From Asaccharospora irregularis DSM 2635 (GTDB taxonomy: Bacteria; Bacillota; Clostridia; Peptostreptococcales; Peptostreptococcaceae): a stretch of 64,000 nucleotides of DNA. Numbering within the stretch: the stretch's first letter is position 1; each line of letters begins with the position of its first letter. The DNA lies in the NCBI RefSeq assembly GCF_900129815.1, contig NZ_FQWX01000014.1, forward strand, positions 1 through 64,000, given 5' to 3'. Made by a program: the position numbers and the translations under genes. The notes beneath the pieces are model-generated. The model had not been told where the DNA came from. It worked only from the letters and a program-made list of their open reading frames with translations, and ran no database searches. Positions 56,589 to 64,000 of this stretch are shown one piece after another.

Positions 56589-57857
56589 ATGGGAATTAAA
56601 CCATTGATAGCAGTAATTATATTTCTAGTAGTTATGCTCGCTATTATAACAGAAAAGATAAATAGATGTATTGCCGCTTTGAGTGGAGCTCTACTTATGA
56701 TTATCTTTAGAATAATAACATTAGAGGAAGGTTTGCAACATGTAGATTTTAATACACTTGGTGTTTTGGTCGGAATGATGATTTTCGTTTCTGTAGCTAA
56801 AAACTCAGGTTTATTTGAATATATAGCTATTTGGACAGCAAAAAAAACAAAAGGCGATCCATGGAAAATCATGATTTATTTTGTCATCATAACCGCTGTT
56901 TTATCTGCTGTTTTAGATAATGTTACGACAGTCTTACTTGTAGGTCCTATGACTATTGTTATTACACAGATTCTAGGGTTAAATCCAGTTCCATTTTTAA
57001 TCACTCAAATTATAGCTTCAAATGTCGGAGGTACAGCTACTCTAATAGGAGACCCACCAAACATAATGATAGGTAGTGCTGCTAATATAAGTTTTTTAGA
57101 TTTCGTTGTAAATTTAGGTCCAGTAGTAGTAGTCATATTAATAAGTATGATTTTCTGTTTTAAATTTATATACAAAAAAAATCTTATTGTCGATAAAGAA
57201 TGCCAAGATGCTATTTTAAAATTAGATGAAAAGGTAGCTATAAAAGATAAAAAGTTACTTATAAAAAGTGTTATCATGATATTCTTTGTTTTATTCGGAT
57301 TTGCACTGCATAATACAATTAAACTTGAGTCTTCTGTTGTAGCATTGACAGGTGCTGTTATTATGCTTTTTATAGGAAAACAAGACATAGACGATATACT
57401 AGCAAGTGTAGAATGGTCAACAATATTCTTCTTTATAGGTTTATTTGTTGTGGTTGGAGGACTTGTTGAAGTAGGTATAATTCATAGATTAGCTACAATA
57501 TTAATCGAATCAACAAAAGGTCACATGATGCTTACAGTTTTAATCATATTATGGTTATCTGCAATTATATCATCCTTCTTGGACAATATACCTTTTGTGG
57601 CAACACTAATTCCTCTTATATTAACAATGCAAGCTGAGGGTATAGATGTTATGCCTTTATGGTGGGCAACTTCTTTAGGAGCTTGTCTTGGAGGTAATGG
57701 TACACTAATAGGAGCATCTGCAAATGTAGTTTTAGCTAGTGTAGGTCAAAAAAATGGTCATCCTATATCATTTAAAGAATACTTTAAGATAGGTTTCCCT
57801 CTTATGATTGTATCAATTATTATATCTACTGTTTATTTAATTATAAAATTCCAATAA
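56589..57857 (+). CDS. ArsB/NhaD-type ion transporter
   Basis: 422 residues, about 11 helices in two halves. NVGGTATLIGDPPNIMIGS and the second-half copy LGGNGTLIGASANVVLAS are the ion-transporter superfamily signatures. Exchanges sodium or a dicarboxylate with protons; substrate not predictable. AGGAGG stands 10 nt before the ATG. Confidence 0.88.
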   Translation: MGIKPLIAVIIFLVVMLAIITEKINRCIAALSGALLMIIFRIITLEEGLQHVDFNTLGVLVGMMIFVSVAKNSGLFEYIAIWTAKKTKGDPWKIMIYFVIITAVLSAVLDNVTTVLLVGPMTIVITQILGLNPVPFLITQIIASNVGGTATLIGDPPNIMIGSAANISFLDFVVNLGPVVVVILISMIFCFKFIYKKNLIVDKECQDAILKLDEKVAIKDKKLLIKSVIMIFFVLFGFALHNTIKLESSVVALTGAVIMLFIGKQDIDDILASVEWSTIFFFIGLFVVVGGLVEVGIIHRLATILIESTKGHMMLTVLIILWLSAIISSFLDNIPFVATLIPLILTMQAEGIDVMPLWWATSLGACLGGNGTLIGASANVVLASVGQKNGHPISFKEYFKIGFPLMIVSIIISTVYLIIKFQ

Positions 57858-57910
57858 AACTTAAAAAAAATTATGATATAATTAAGGTACAAGAAAGGGG
57901 ATGTATTTAG

Positions 57911-58366
57911 ATGAATATAAATACAGTTCAAGGAGATTCAATTGAAATTCTCTTAAGACAAATTGGAGCCAAGAGGATAGAAAAGGTTAGAGGGTTATTA
58001 TACTTTATAGAGTTTGAATTAGATGAGAATTTAAAAGTATCATATTCTTATAATATCAACTCTCATGATAATTATTTTTTACAAAGAATTAAACCATACC
58101 CTATTAACCAAGGGCTATTTACAGACGAACATGAAATAGTGTCCTTTATAACAAAAGATATTAAAAAATTTAAAAATGCTAAAAATAGTACTAACTTTGA
58201 CACTTTCTTAGATGTAACTAAAAAAGTAAATTCTATTACTCATAACGTAGAGCATCTATTTTTAAATTACAATGTATCTGGTAAAGATTTGAAAAACTTA
58301 GATAAAGCATTAGATACAATCCTAAATGAAATTATATATATAAAAGATCACGCTAAAAAAGTTTAA
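57911..58366 (+). CDS. hypothetical protein, 151 residues
   Basis: GAAAGGGG site precedes the ATG. The N-terminal half (VRGLLYFIEFELDENLKVSYSY) is beta-rich; the C-terminal half is helical and Lys-rich. No family recognised. A strong terminator follows, and it may be co-transcribed with the transporter 53 nt upstream. Confidence 0.6.
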   Translation: MNINTVQGDSIEILLRQIGAKRIEKVRGLLYFIEFELDENLKVSYSYNINSHDNYFLQRIKPYPINQGLFTDEHEIVSFITKDIKKFKNAKNSTNFDTFLDVTKKVNSITHNVEHLFLNYNVSGKDLKNLDKALDTILNEIIYIKDHAKKV

Positions 58367-58376
58367 CCTAAAATTT

Positions 58377-58414
58377 AAAATAGTTATGGATAAAATTTAT
58401 CCATAACTATTTTT
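58377..58414. terminator. rho-independent terminator
   Basis: An AAAATAGTTATGGATAAA stem with its complement and a TTTTTT tail on the plus strand. It lies between convergent genes and may serve both. Confidence 0.85.
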
Positions 58415-58444
58415 TATGTTCATATTTATTTATCTTCTATGTCT

Positions 58445-59857
58445 TTATATTCTTATTACAAACTCTGTACCCTTACCTATGTCGCTATTAACCTCTATAA
58501 ATCCTCCGTGTAACTCAATTACATGTTTAGCTATTGTAAGACCCACCCCAATTCCTCCTGTTTCTGAATTTCTTGAGGTGTCAACTCGATAAAAACGTTC
58601 AAAAATATACTTCAAGTCTTCTTTTGGAATTCCAATACCTGTATCTCTTATAGATATATTTGTATATTTTTCATCTTTATATGTTTTTATATAAATGCTT
58701 CCTCCATCAGTTGTATACTTTATTGCATTAGTTAACAAATTTACAATAGCCTGAGAAAATTTCTTTTTATCGATTAATATTTCTATATCCTTTAATTCAT
58801 AATCGATATTTATATTTTTATCTAAAGCTTCAATTTCATAATTATATACTATATTTTTTACCAATTCTGCTAGATTCACATTTTCAATTTCTAGTTTGTC
58901 TTGTCCAATATCTAATTTAGATAAATTTGTAAGATCATTTACTAGTTTTGTTATTCTCAATACTTCTTCACTTATACTTACAAGCCTCTCATTTGTAGGC
59001 TCCCATATACCAGCTATAATCACATCCAGATGACCTTTTATACTTGTAAGAGGTGTTCTGAGTTCATGAGATATATCTGTAGTCAGCCTTTTTCTCAATT
59101 TTTCTTGATCATTAAGCGCATCGGCCAATTTATTTATAGAATATATAAGCTCATCAACCTCTTTTATGTTGCTTGTATACTCCAGTTTATTCTTATAGTT
59201 GCCACTTTCTATAACTTTAGCCATTTTTGACACCTTAGATATAGGGCTAGATATGGATTTAGATATTACTAATGAAATAATTACAATACCTACAATAGCT
59301 ATAAGTGCTATAAATAACATAAATTTATTCATTATGTTAAAAAATTCCATATCATTTTCCATATAGTAAGTAGATTCATAATGACCTATATATGAATAAC
59401 CTACAATCTTACCATTATCATCATATATACGCCCTTTATATTCCTTGAACTTGTCATTCCAACCTTTTTCTACTTTCTCCATATTATCATTTATTTTCTT
59501 TAATATATTGTTTGAAAGCATTTTTTCATCTTCAAATATACTCCAGACTAATTTTTCATCCTTATCGTATACTTTAAGTGCAATCCCTTTTGAAATAGCA
59601 TCTTCTCCTAGTGCCTTTATTGTTCTAATATCCCAGTCACCGTCTTTGTATATATGCTTTAAATCAAATACTAAGTGATTGACCTCTGATTTATTGCTTT
59701 GATCTACGTACTTTTCAAATGCAGACTCAAATGATACATTTATAAAAACTCTTATAATTAAAATGGTTAAAACAATAATGATTGTAAATGACCTTATTAT
59801 TTTTATATTTATAGATTTTGCTCTTTTATTGTATCCCAAACTTATACCCCATTCCAT
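58445..59857 (-). CDS. sensor histidine kinase
   Basis: 470 residues with two membrane helices around an outer sensor of about 130 residues (positions 45-175), then HAMP, H-box DISHELRTPLTSIKGH, N and G boxes (RDTGIGIPKEDL, GVGLTIAKHVIELHGG). It overlaps the response regulator by 32 nt if the ATG is used; a TTG at 59836 with GGGGT upstream would start just before the regulator's stop and is an alternative. Confidence 0.92.
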   Translation of the reverse strand: MEWGISLGYNKRAKSINIKIIRSFTIIIVLTILIIRVFINVSFESAFEKYVDQSNKSEVNHLVFDLKHIYKDGDWDIRTIKALGEDAISKGIALKVYDKDEKLVWSIFEDEKMLSNNILKKINDNMEKVEKGWNDKFKEYKGRIYDDNGKIVGYSYIGHYESTYYMENDMEFFNIMNKFMLFIALIAIVGIVIISLVISKSISSPISKVSKMAKVIESGNYKNKLEYTSNIKEVDELIYSINKLADALNDQEKLRKRLTTDISHELRTPLTSIKGHLDVIIAGIWEPTNERLVSISEEVLRITKLVNDLTNLSKLDIGQDKLEIENVNLAELVKNIVYNYEIEALDKNINIDYELKDIEILIDKKKFSQAIVNLLTNAIKYTTDGGSIYIKTYKDEKYTNISIRDTGIGIPKEDLKYIFERFYRVDTSRNSETGGIGVGLTIAKHVIELHGGFIEVNSDIGKGTEFVIRI

Positions 59858-60503
59858 ACACAGTTTGTATGATTTTAGGATTACTTGAGTCTATCTCTAT
59901 TTTTTGTCTCAAATTCTTTATATGGCTATCTATAACCCTATCAAATTTTTCATAACTATCTCCCACCGTGTTTTCTAGTAGTTCTTCCCTTGAATATACC
60001 TTTTTAGGATTTGATGCAAGTGTCAATAATATTTTATACTCCGTATTTGTTAGATAAATATTCTTGCCCTCTAATTTTAACTCTGGTGATATTTTACTGA
60101 GTTCAAAAAAATTTCCAAACTTTATAACTTCTTCTCCTTTTATATTACTTCTTTTTAAAATAGACTTTACCCTAAGAACTAATTCTATTACATTAAAAGG
60201 CTTGCATATATAATCATCACATCCTAATTTAAATCCTTCTATCCTATCCTCATCTTCCACTTTTGATGTTAACATTATTATAGGTATATTAGATTTAGAT
60301 CTTATATATTCACATATCTTTTCTCCGCTTATATCCGGAATCATTCTATCTAAAATGACTATATCATAGTTATTTTTTTCAAAATAGGATATTGCACTCT
60401 TACCATCATATGCCACATCTGAGTTATACCCTTCCTTATCAAGACAAGCCTTTATAAACTCACATATCTTTTTTTCATCATCTACAAGCAATATATTTAT
60501 CAT
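59826..60503 (-). CDS. OmpR-family response regulator
   Basis: 225 residues. Receiver with VDDEKKI, phospho-Asp in IVILDRMIPDISG, and LTSKVEDED; DNA-binding winged helix with IYLTNTEYKILLTL and VYGMGYKFG. It is the first gene of the pair. Regulated genes unknown; mgtE 33 nt upstream is in the same direction and might be in the operon. Confidence 0.93.
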   Translation of the reverse strand: MINILLVDDEKKICEFIKACLDKEGYNSDVAYDGKSAISYFEKNNYDIVILDRMIPDISGEKICEYIRSKSNIPIIMLTSKVEDEDRIEGFKLGCDDYICKPFNVIELVLRVKSILKRSNIKGEEVIKFGNFFELSKISPELKLEGKNIYLTNTEYKILLTLASNPKKVYSREELLENTVGDSYEKFDRVIDSHIKNLRQKIEIDSSNPKIIQTVYGMGYKFGIQ

Positions 60504-60536
60504 TTTATCACCCCACTATAAATATTCTTACATTAA

Positions 60537-61871
60537 TTATATCCCTAAAAATACACTTGCCAAATAGAAATATATAATTAAAGCAAATGAATCTACTATA
60601 GTAGTAATCAAAGGACTTGCCATTATAGCGGGATCGAATTTTAACTTTTTAGCAATTATAGGTAAAATACCTCCGACTATTTTTGCTATCATTACTGTAA
60701 AAAACAAACTTCCACATACAGTAAATGCTACCATTATATCCGTTTTTTCTAAAATATATATTCTAAAGAAATTAACAGTAGAAAGAACTGTGGCTACCAA
60801 TAAACTAACTCTAAATTCCTTCCAGACAATTTTTAAATAGTCGTTAGTCTTTATATCTCCTAATGCTAATCCTCTTATTATAAGTGTTGATGACTGTGAC
60901 CCTGCATTTCCACCTGTATCCATAAGCATAGGTATAAATGCAGTTAGTATTACAACTGATTGTAAAACATCATTAAACCTTTTGATTATTGAACCTGTAA
61001 GTGTAGCTGATACCATCAATACCAAAAGCCATATTATCCTGTGTTTTGCTAATAATACCACTGGTGTCTTCAAGTATGGAACCTCACTTGGTTCTATAGC
61101 TGCCATCTTTTGAAAATCCTCTGTATTCTCTTGTTCTATTATATCTACAACATCATCTATTGTAATTATTCCTACCAGCCTACCTTCAAAATCAACCACA
61201 GCCATTGAAACCAAATCATATTTTTTAAATAAATATGCTACATTCTCCTGATCTTCACCTACGTTGACAAAAATTACATTCTCATTCATTATCTCTGATA
61301 TTAATAAATTTTCGGGGCTCAAAATTAAATCTTTTACAGAAACTATACCCTTTAGTTTTCTATACTTGCCAATTACAAAAAAGGTATCTATAATTGATTT
61401 ATTAAATCCTGTCTTTCTTATATAGTCTATAGCCTCTTTTGCAGTCATATTCTCCTTTAACTCAACAAATTCTATAGTCATAATAGAACCTGCTGAATTC
61501 TCTTCATATTTTAAAAACTGATTTATAAGTTGACGTTTTTGGAAAGATACATTTCTAAGTACCTTTTTTACAACATTTGCAGGTAATTCTTCTATAAAAT
61601 CGATTGTGTCGTCTAAAAATAACTTTTCTATTATCTCTTCAACTTCACTATCAGTCATAGCCTCTATTATATGCTGTTGGAATTCACTATCTAAATACGA
61701 AAAAACTTCAGCAGCGGTATCTTTAGGTAATATTCTAAATACCAATACAGAGTATTTATCGTCTAATTCCATAATAATCTTCGCAATATCTACTGAATTG
61801 AGTTTTTGAAGATACTCACTTAACTCCGTTATTTTACTTTCCTTTATCATGTCTATTATTCTTTTTATCAT
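60537..61871 (-). CDS. mgtE: MgtE magnesium transporter
   Basis: 444 residues from an ATG with GGGGAAG upstream (an alternative ATG 30 nt earlier overlaps the stop of the small upstream ORF). N domain of helical repeats, two CBS domains (about 135-255), then five membrane helices in the C-terminal part with MLMDTGGNAGSQSSTLIIRG, the ion pore signature. Magnesium uptake gated by cytosolic magnesium. The leader has competing hairpins. Confidence 0.93.
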   Translation of the reverse strand: MIKRIIDMIKESKITELSEYLQKLNSVDIAKIIMELDDKYSVLVFRILPKDTAAEVFSYLDSEFQQHIIEAMTDSEVEEIIEKLFLDDTIDFIEELPANVVKKVLRNVSFQKRQLINQFLKYEENSAGSIMTIEFVELKENMTAKEAIDYIRKTGFNKSIIDTFFVIGKYRKLKGIVSVKDLILSPENLLISEIMNENVIFVNVGEDQENVAYLFKKYDLVSMAVVDFEGRLVGIITIDDVVDIIEQENTEDFQKMAAIEPSEVPYLKTPVVLLAKHRIIWLLVLMVSATLTGSIIKRFNDVLQSVVILTAFIPMLMDTGGNAGSQSSTLIIRGLALGDIKTNDYLKIVWKEFRVSLLVATVLSTVNFFRIYILEKTDIMVAFTVCGSLFFTVMIAKIVGGILPIIAKKLKFDPAIMASPLITTIVDSFALIIYFYLASVFLGI

Positions 61872-61876
61872 GCTAT

Positions 61877-61989
61877 CTTCCCCTTTCAGAGTCCACAGCA
61901 TTAAATAACAATATATTTAATAGCGCTATATATGGACTCTATAAAATATTCTATTTTTCTTATAAGATGCAAGGGACTACTGTCCATAT
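61877..61989 (-). promoter_or_regulatory. mgtE leader with mutually exclusive hairpins
   Basis: On the minus strand, segment A (61982-61989, ATATGGAC) can pair with B (61930-61937), while B (61933-61940, AGAGTCCA) can instead pair with C (61888-61895, TGGACTCT), which sits 4 nt before the mgtE ribosome binding site. A overlaps the start of the upstream ORF. The switch could respond to ribosome movement or magnesium. It is not an M-box by sequence. Confidence 0.55.
61901..61987 (-). CDS. 28-residue upstream ORF of mgtE
   Basis: ATG preceded by AAAGGAG, ending in TAA that overlaps an in-frame mgtE ATG (TAATG). The peptide (MDSSPLHLIRKIEYFIESIY and eight more) is not similar to known leader peptides. 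Ribosomes on it would cover segments A and B of the hairpin switch. Likely a leader peptide controlling mgtE. Confidence 0.55.
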   Translation of the reverse strand: MDSSPLHLIRKIEYFIESIYSAIKYIVI

Positions 61990-62100
61990 AACCACGCTCC
62001 TTTAAAGTATTTTCAAATAAAAGCTTTTTTATCCTGTAATCCAAGATTAACCACTAATAAATTATACAAAAATAGTATGTATAAATTATGAAGTATTTAC

Positions 62101-62164
62101 ATACAACTTAAAAATCTGTACACAAGTACTAATTAGTAATCGCATACAGATTTTTAAGTTGTAT
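62101..62164 (-). terminator. terminator after the NifX-like gene
   Basis: A perfect 20-bp inverted repeat (ATACAACTTAAAAATCTGTA and its complement) around a 24-nt loop, lying directly downstream of the NifX-like gene. Confidence 0.8.
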
Positions 62165-62176
62165 ATATTTTATACC

Positions 62177-62548
62177 TTAGTGATGTCCACAATCATCATG
62201 ATTGCAACTATGGTTAGACGCAAATTCTTCAAGCTTTCCTTCCTTGAACAACTCTAAATTTTCCTTTATAGTCTCTCCTTTTGCTCTATAAACTTTTATT
62301 CCCATTTCTCCTAGTTTAATTATAGCACCTTGACCTATACCTCCAACTATTACAGCATCTACCACGTTTCCAGATAATGCCTTCATAGGTTGGCATTTTC
62401 CGTGCTCATGTCCTAAATCTCCATTATCTAATGGAGTTAATTCGTTTTTTTCTAAATCACATACCAAAAACATTGGAGCTGATCCAAAGTGCCCAAATGG
62501 CGCACTCTCTAATCCTTTATTTTCCTCTACTGGTATACAAATTTTCAT
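62177..62548 (-). CDS. NifX/NifB-type iron-molybdenum cofactor-binding family protein
   Basis: 123 residues. MKICIPVEENKGLESAPFGHFGSAPMF and DAVIVGGIGQGAIIKLGEMGI are the family blocks; a His and Cys-rich tail (CNHDDCGHH) probably binds metal. Such proteins occur without nitrogenase in Clostridia and may handle iron-sulphur or metal clusters. No nif genes nearby. Confidence 0.88.
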   Translation of the reverse strand: MKICIPVEENKGLESAPFGHFGSAPMFLVCDLEKNELTPLDNGDLGHEHGKCQPMKALSGNVVDAVIVGGIGQGAIIKLGEMGIKVYRAKGETIKENLELFKEGKLEEFASNHSCNHDDCGHH

Positions 62549-62628
62549 ATTTATTACTCCCTTCTTTTTTTACATTTTTCTATAAGTTTACAAAAATAAT
62601 AAGTATTTTAAATCTTTTTTATTTAAGG

Positions 62629-62673
62629 TTATAACTAAAAAACTCTAGGTTTCCTAGAGTTTTTTAGTTATAA
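62629..62673. terminator. terminator overlapping the trxB stop
   Basis: A perfect 21-bp inverted repeat (TTATAACTAAAAAACTCTAG with partner) around a 3-nt loop. It serves the leftward trxA-trxB transcript. Confidence 0.85.
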
Positions 62674-63561
62674 TTTATTTTGAATTTTAAGTTTATCCAA
62701 ATATGACACTGCATTTAAAGCAGCTATCTGACCTTGTCCTGCTGATTTTATATACGAATACGGTTTTCCAACACAGTCTCCTGCTGCAAAACATCCAGGT
62801 ATATTCGTTTTCATATTTATATCTACAATAATATGAGCACCTTCTGTTTCTATCCCAGGCACTAAAGATTTAGGAGATGCACTATCTTTTATAACAAATA
62901 CTCCATCTACATTAATTTCTTTTTCTTTAAAAGAAATTTTGTTTACTAATTTATCTCCATTTATTTGTACTGGTCTATCATGTATAACTTCTATAGTTTC
63001 ATCTAATGTATTTGAAGATCTCATCAATCCTTCTTTATACATCGGTATAAAATAAGTCTTAGATGCTATTTCACTTAAGAAGTTAGCCTCTTCTTCAGAT
63101 TCTTTGTTATAACCTATAACTGCTACTTTTTTATCTCTATATAAAGGAGCATCACAAGTTGCACAGTATCCTACACCTTTACCTAGAAACTCTTCTTCTC
63201 CTTTTATAGGTCTAGCATATTCCACTCCTGTTGCCAATATAACTGTAGTTGCTTCATAAGTTTCGTTTCCTGACATCAGTGCAAAATATTCACCCATTGC
63301 ATATATGTTGTTTACTTTGTTATTATTTACTTCTATTCCTAAACTTTCTATATGTTCTTTAAATTTATTTTTTAGTTCTTCTCCACTTATATCATAAAAC
63401 CCTAAATAGTTATCTACAGATGGAGCTTTTACTAATTTATTACTTAAACTTTCATTTCCAAAAACTACTATGTTTTTGTTTCTTATTTTTGCATTTATCG
63501 CCGCAGATAAACCTGCTGGCCCACTACCTACTATCGCTATATCATATCTCATAATCTTCAC
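62668..63561 (-). CDS. trxB: flavin thioredoxin reductase lacking NADPH motifs (FFTR-like)
   Basis: 297 residues. FAD motif GSGPAGLSAAINA and redox CATC are intact. The second dinucleotide site reads VIGYNKESEEEAN instead of the GGGDSA form, and the HRRDxxRA motif for the NADPH phosphate is absent. This matches the ferredoxin-dependent flavin thioredoxin reductases of Clostridia rather than NADPH-dependent TrxB. It follows trxA by 3 nt, so thioredoxin is its likely partner. Confidence 0.85.
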   Translation of the reverse strand: MKIMRYDIAIVGSGPAGLSAAINAKIRNKNIVVFGNESLSNKLVKAPSVDNYLGFYDISGEELKNKFKEHIESLGIEVNNNKVNNIYAMGEYFALMSGNETYEATTVILATGVEYARPIKGEEEFLGKGVGYCATCDAPLYRDKKVAVIGYNKESEEEANFLSEIASKTYFIPMYKEGLMRSSNTLDETIEVIHDRPVQINGDKLVNKISFKEKEINVDGVFVIKDSASPKSLVPGIETEGAHIIVDINMKTNIPGCFAAGDCVGKPYSYIKSAGQGQIAALNAVSYLDKLKIQNKL

Positions 63562-63564
63562 CTT

Positions 63565-63882
63565 TTATAAATGTGACTTAACCTTCATTTCTATTTTATT
63601 TTTTGGCATAAAACCAACTAATCTTTCAACAGCTTCTCCATCTTTGAATATAATCATTGTTGGAACTGTAGATACATCAAATTGTTGAGCTATTTCTAAA
63701 CTTTGGTCTATATCAATTTTAAAAAATCTAGCTTCATCTTTCATATCTTCCCCTAATTCTTCAAATACAGGAGCTAACATATTACATGGTCCACACCAAG
63801 TTGCAAAGAAATCTACAACAACTACCCCTTTACTTGATTCTACACTACTTCTAAATTCTGATGTGTTTATAACTTTAGCCAT
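63565..63882 (-). CDS. trxA: thioredoxin
   Basis: 105 residues with the active site WCGPC in DFFATWCGPCNMLAPVF and the cis-proline in STVPTM. GGAGGGT precedes the ATG. Reduces disulphides in the cytoplasm; co-transcribed with the reductase 3 nt downstream. Confidence 0.96.
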   Translation of the reverse strand: MAKVINTSEFRSSVESSKGVVVVDFFATWCGPCNMLAPVFEELGEDMKDEARFFKIDIDQSLEIAQQFDVSTVPTMIIFKDGEAVERLVGFMPKNKIEMKVKSHL

Positions 63883-64000
63883 TTTTTTACCCTCCTATTT
63901 TATCTCATACTTTATAATATGAATTTTATTAAATCTAGTTATTAATTAACATTAAATATCCTTGCTTTGTAAGATAATCTTGAGTCTATTTATGTTTTAA

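Noticed and set aside
61872-62100. M-box magnesium riboswitch before mgtE
   Set aside because: The conserved GGTGAGGCTCCTATA-type core is not present; only a loosely similar GGAGCGTGG text.

Overview
The window is AT-rich and reads as a chromosome segment of an anaerobic Gram-positive Clostridia, probably near Peptostreptococcaceae. The evidence is strong AGGAGG-type ribosome binding sites, a clostridial TPP-riboswitch thiC-S-F-G-H-E operon, a LoaP-controlled polysaccharide operon, a thioredoxin reductase without NADPH motifs next to trxA, and a NifX-type protein. The family placement is inference; no rRNA, tRNA or CRISPR array is visible.

Positions 1-4.5 kb are an accessory patch. It holds the 5' part of an IS3-family insertion sequence, a small ORF that the IS has cut short, and a two-gene defence module. 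The module is an OLD-family ATPase/TOPRIM nuclease overlapping a UvrD-like helicase, a Gabija-type arrangement. A decayed spacer with a 38-bp tandem repeat follows.

Positions 4.5-22.7 kb are one large leftward surface-polysaccharide locus. A winged-helix/sugar-sensor-like regulator and a LoaP antiterminator lie at its promoter-proximal end, followed by a lone prepilin-like gene. Next come an aminotransferase, initiating sugar transferase, SpsB-like protein, cytidylyltransferase, PseG/SpsG-like hydrolase, NeuB/SpsE-like synthase and GNAT acetyltransferase. Together these resemble the Bacillus sps route to a nonulosonic (sialic-like) acid. Polymerase, two glycosyltransferases, flippase, UDP-GlcNAc 2-epimerase, a mutase-like flavoprotein and GalE complete the locus.

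Positions 22.8-36.8 kb are mostly housekeeping. They hold a MoaA-like radical SAM protein, YbjQ with a small membrane ORF, a MntP-like exporter, a long RelA/SpoT-domain protein and the thiamin operon with TPP riboswitch and attenuator. A MATE pump with its own promoter and leader terminator, a frameshifted chemotaxis receptor and a cupin protein follow.

Positions 36.8-53.85 kb hold the most striking structure. A host recQ gene is split in two by a 14.6-kb Tn554-like element. The split falls exactly in the FGMG motif: a 9-bp sequence is present at both junctions, and joining the halves there restores the reading frame. The element has a leftward operon of tyrosine-recombinase-type genes (TnpA-like, an 852-residue middle protein, TnpB-like, TnpC-like). 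It has 63-bp near-perfect inverted repeats near its ends and carries a two-component system, an ABC exporter and a complete second recQ. It therefore appears to break an essential-type repair gene while supplying a whole replacement copy.

Positions 53.9-64 kb return to core genes: an AGCS amino-acid symporter, an ArsB/NhaD-type carrier, a two-component system, mgtE with a 28-codon upstream ORF and competing hairpins, a NifX-like protein, and trxB-trxA.
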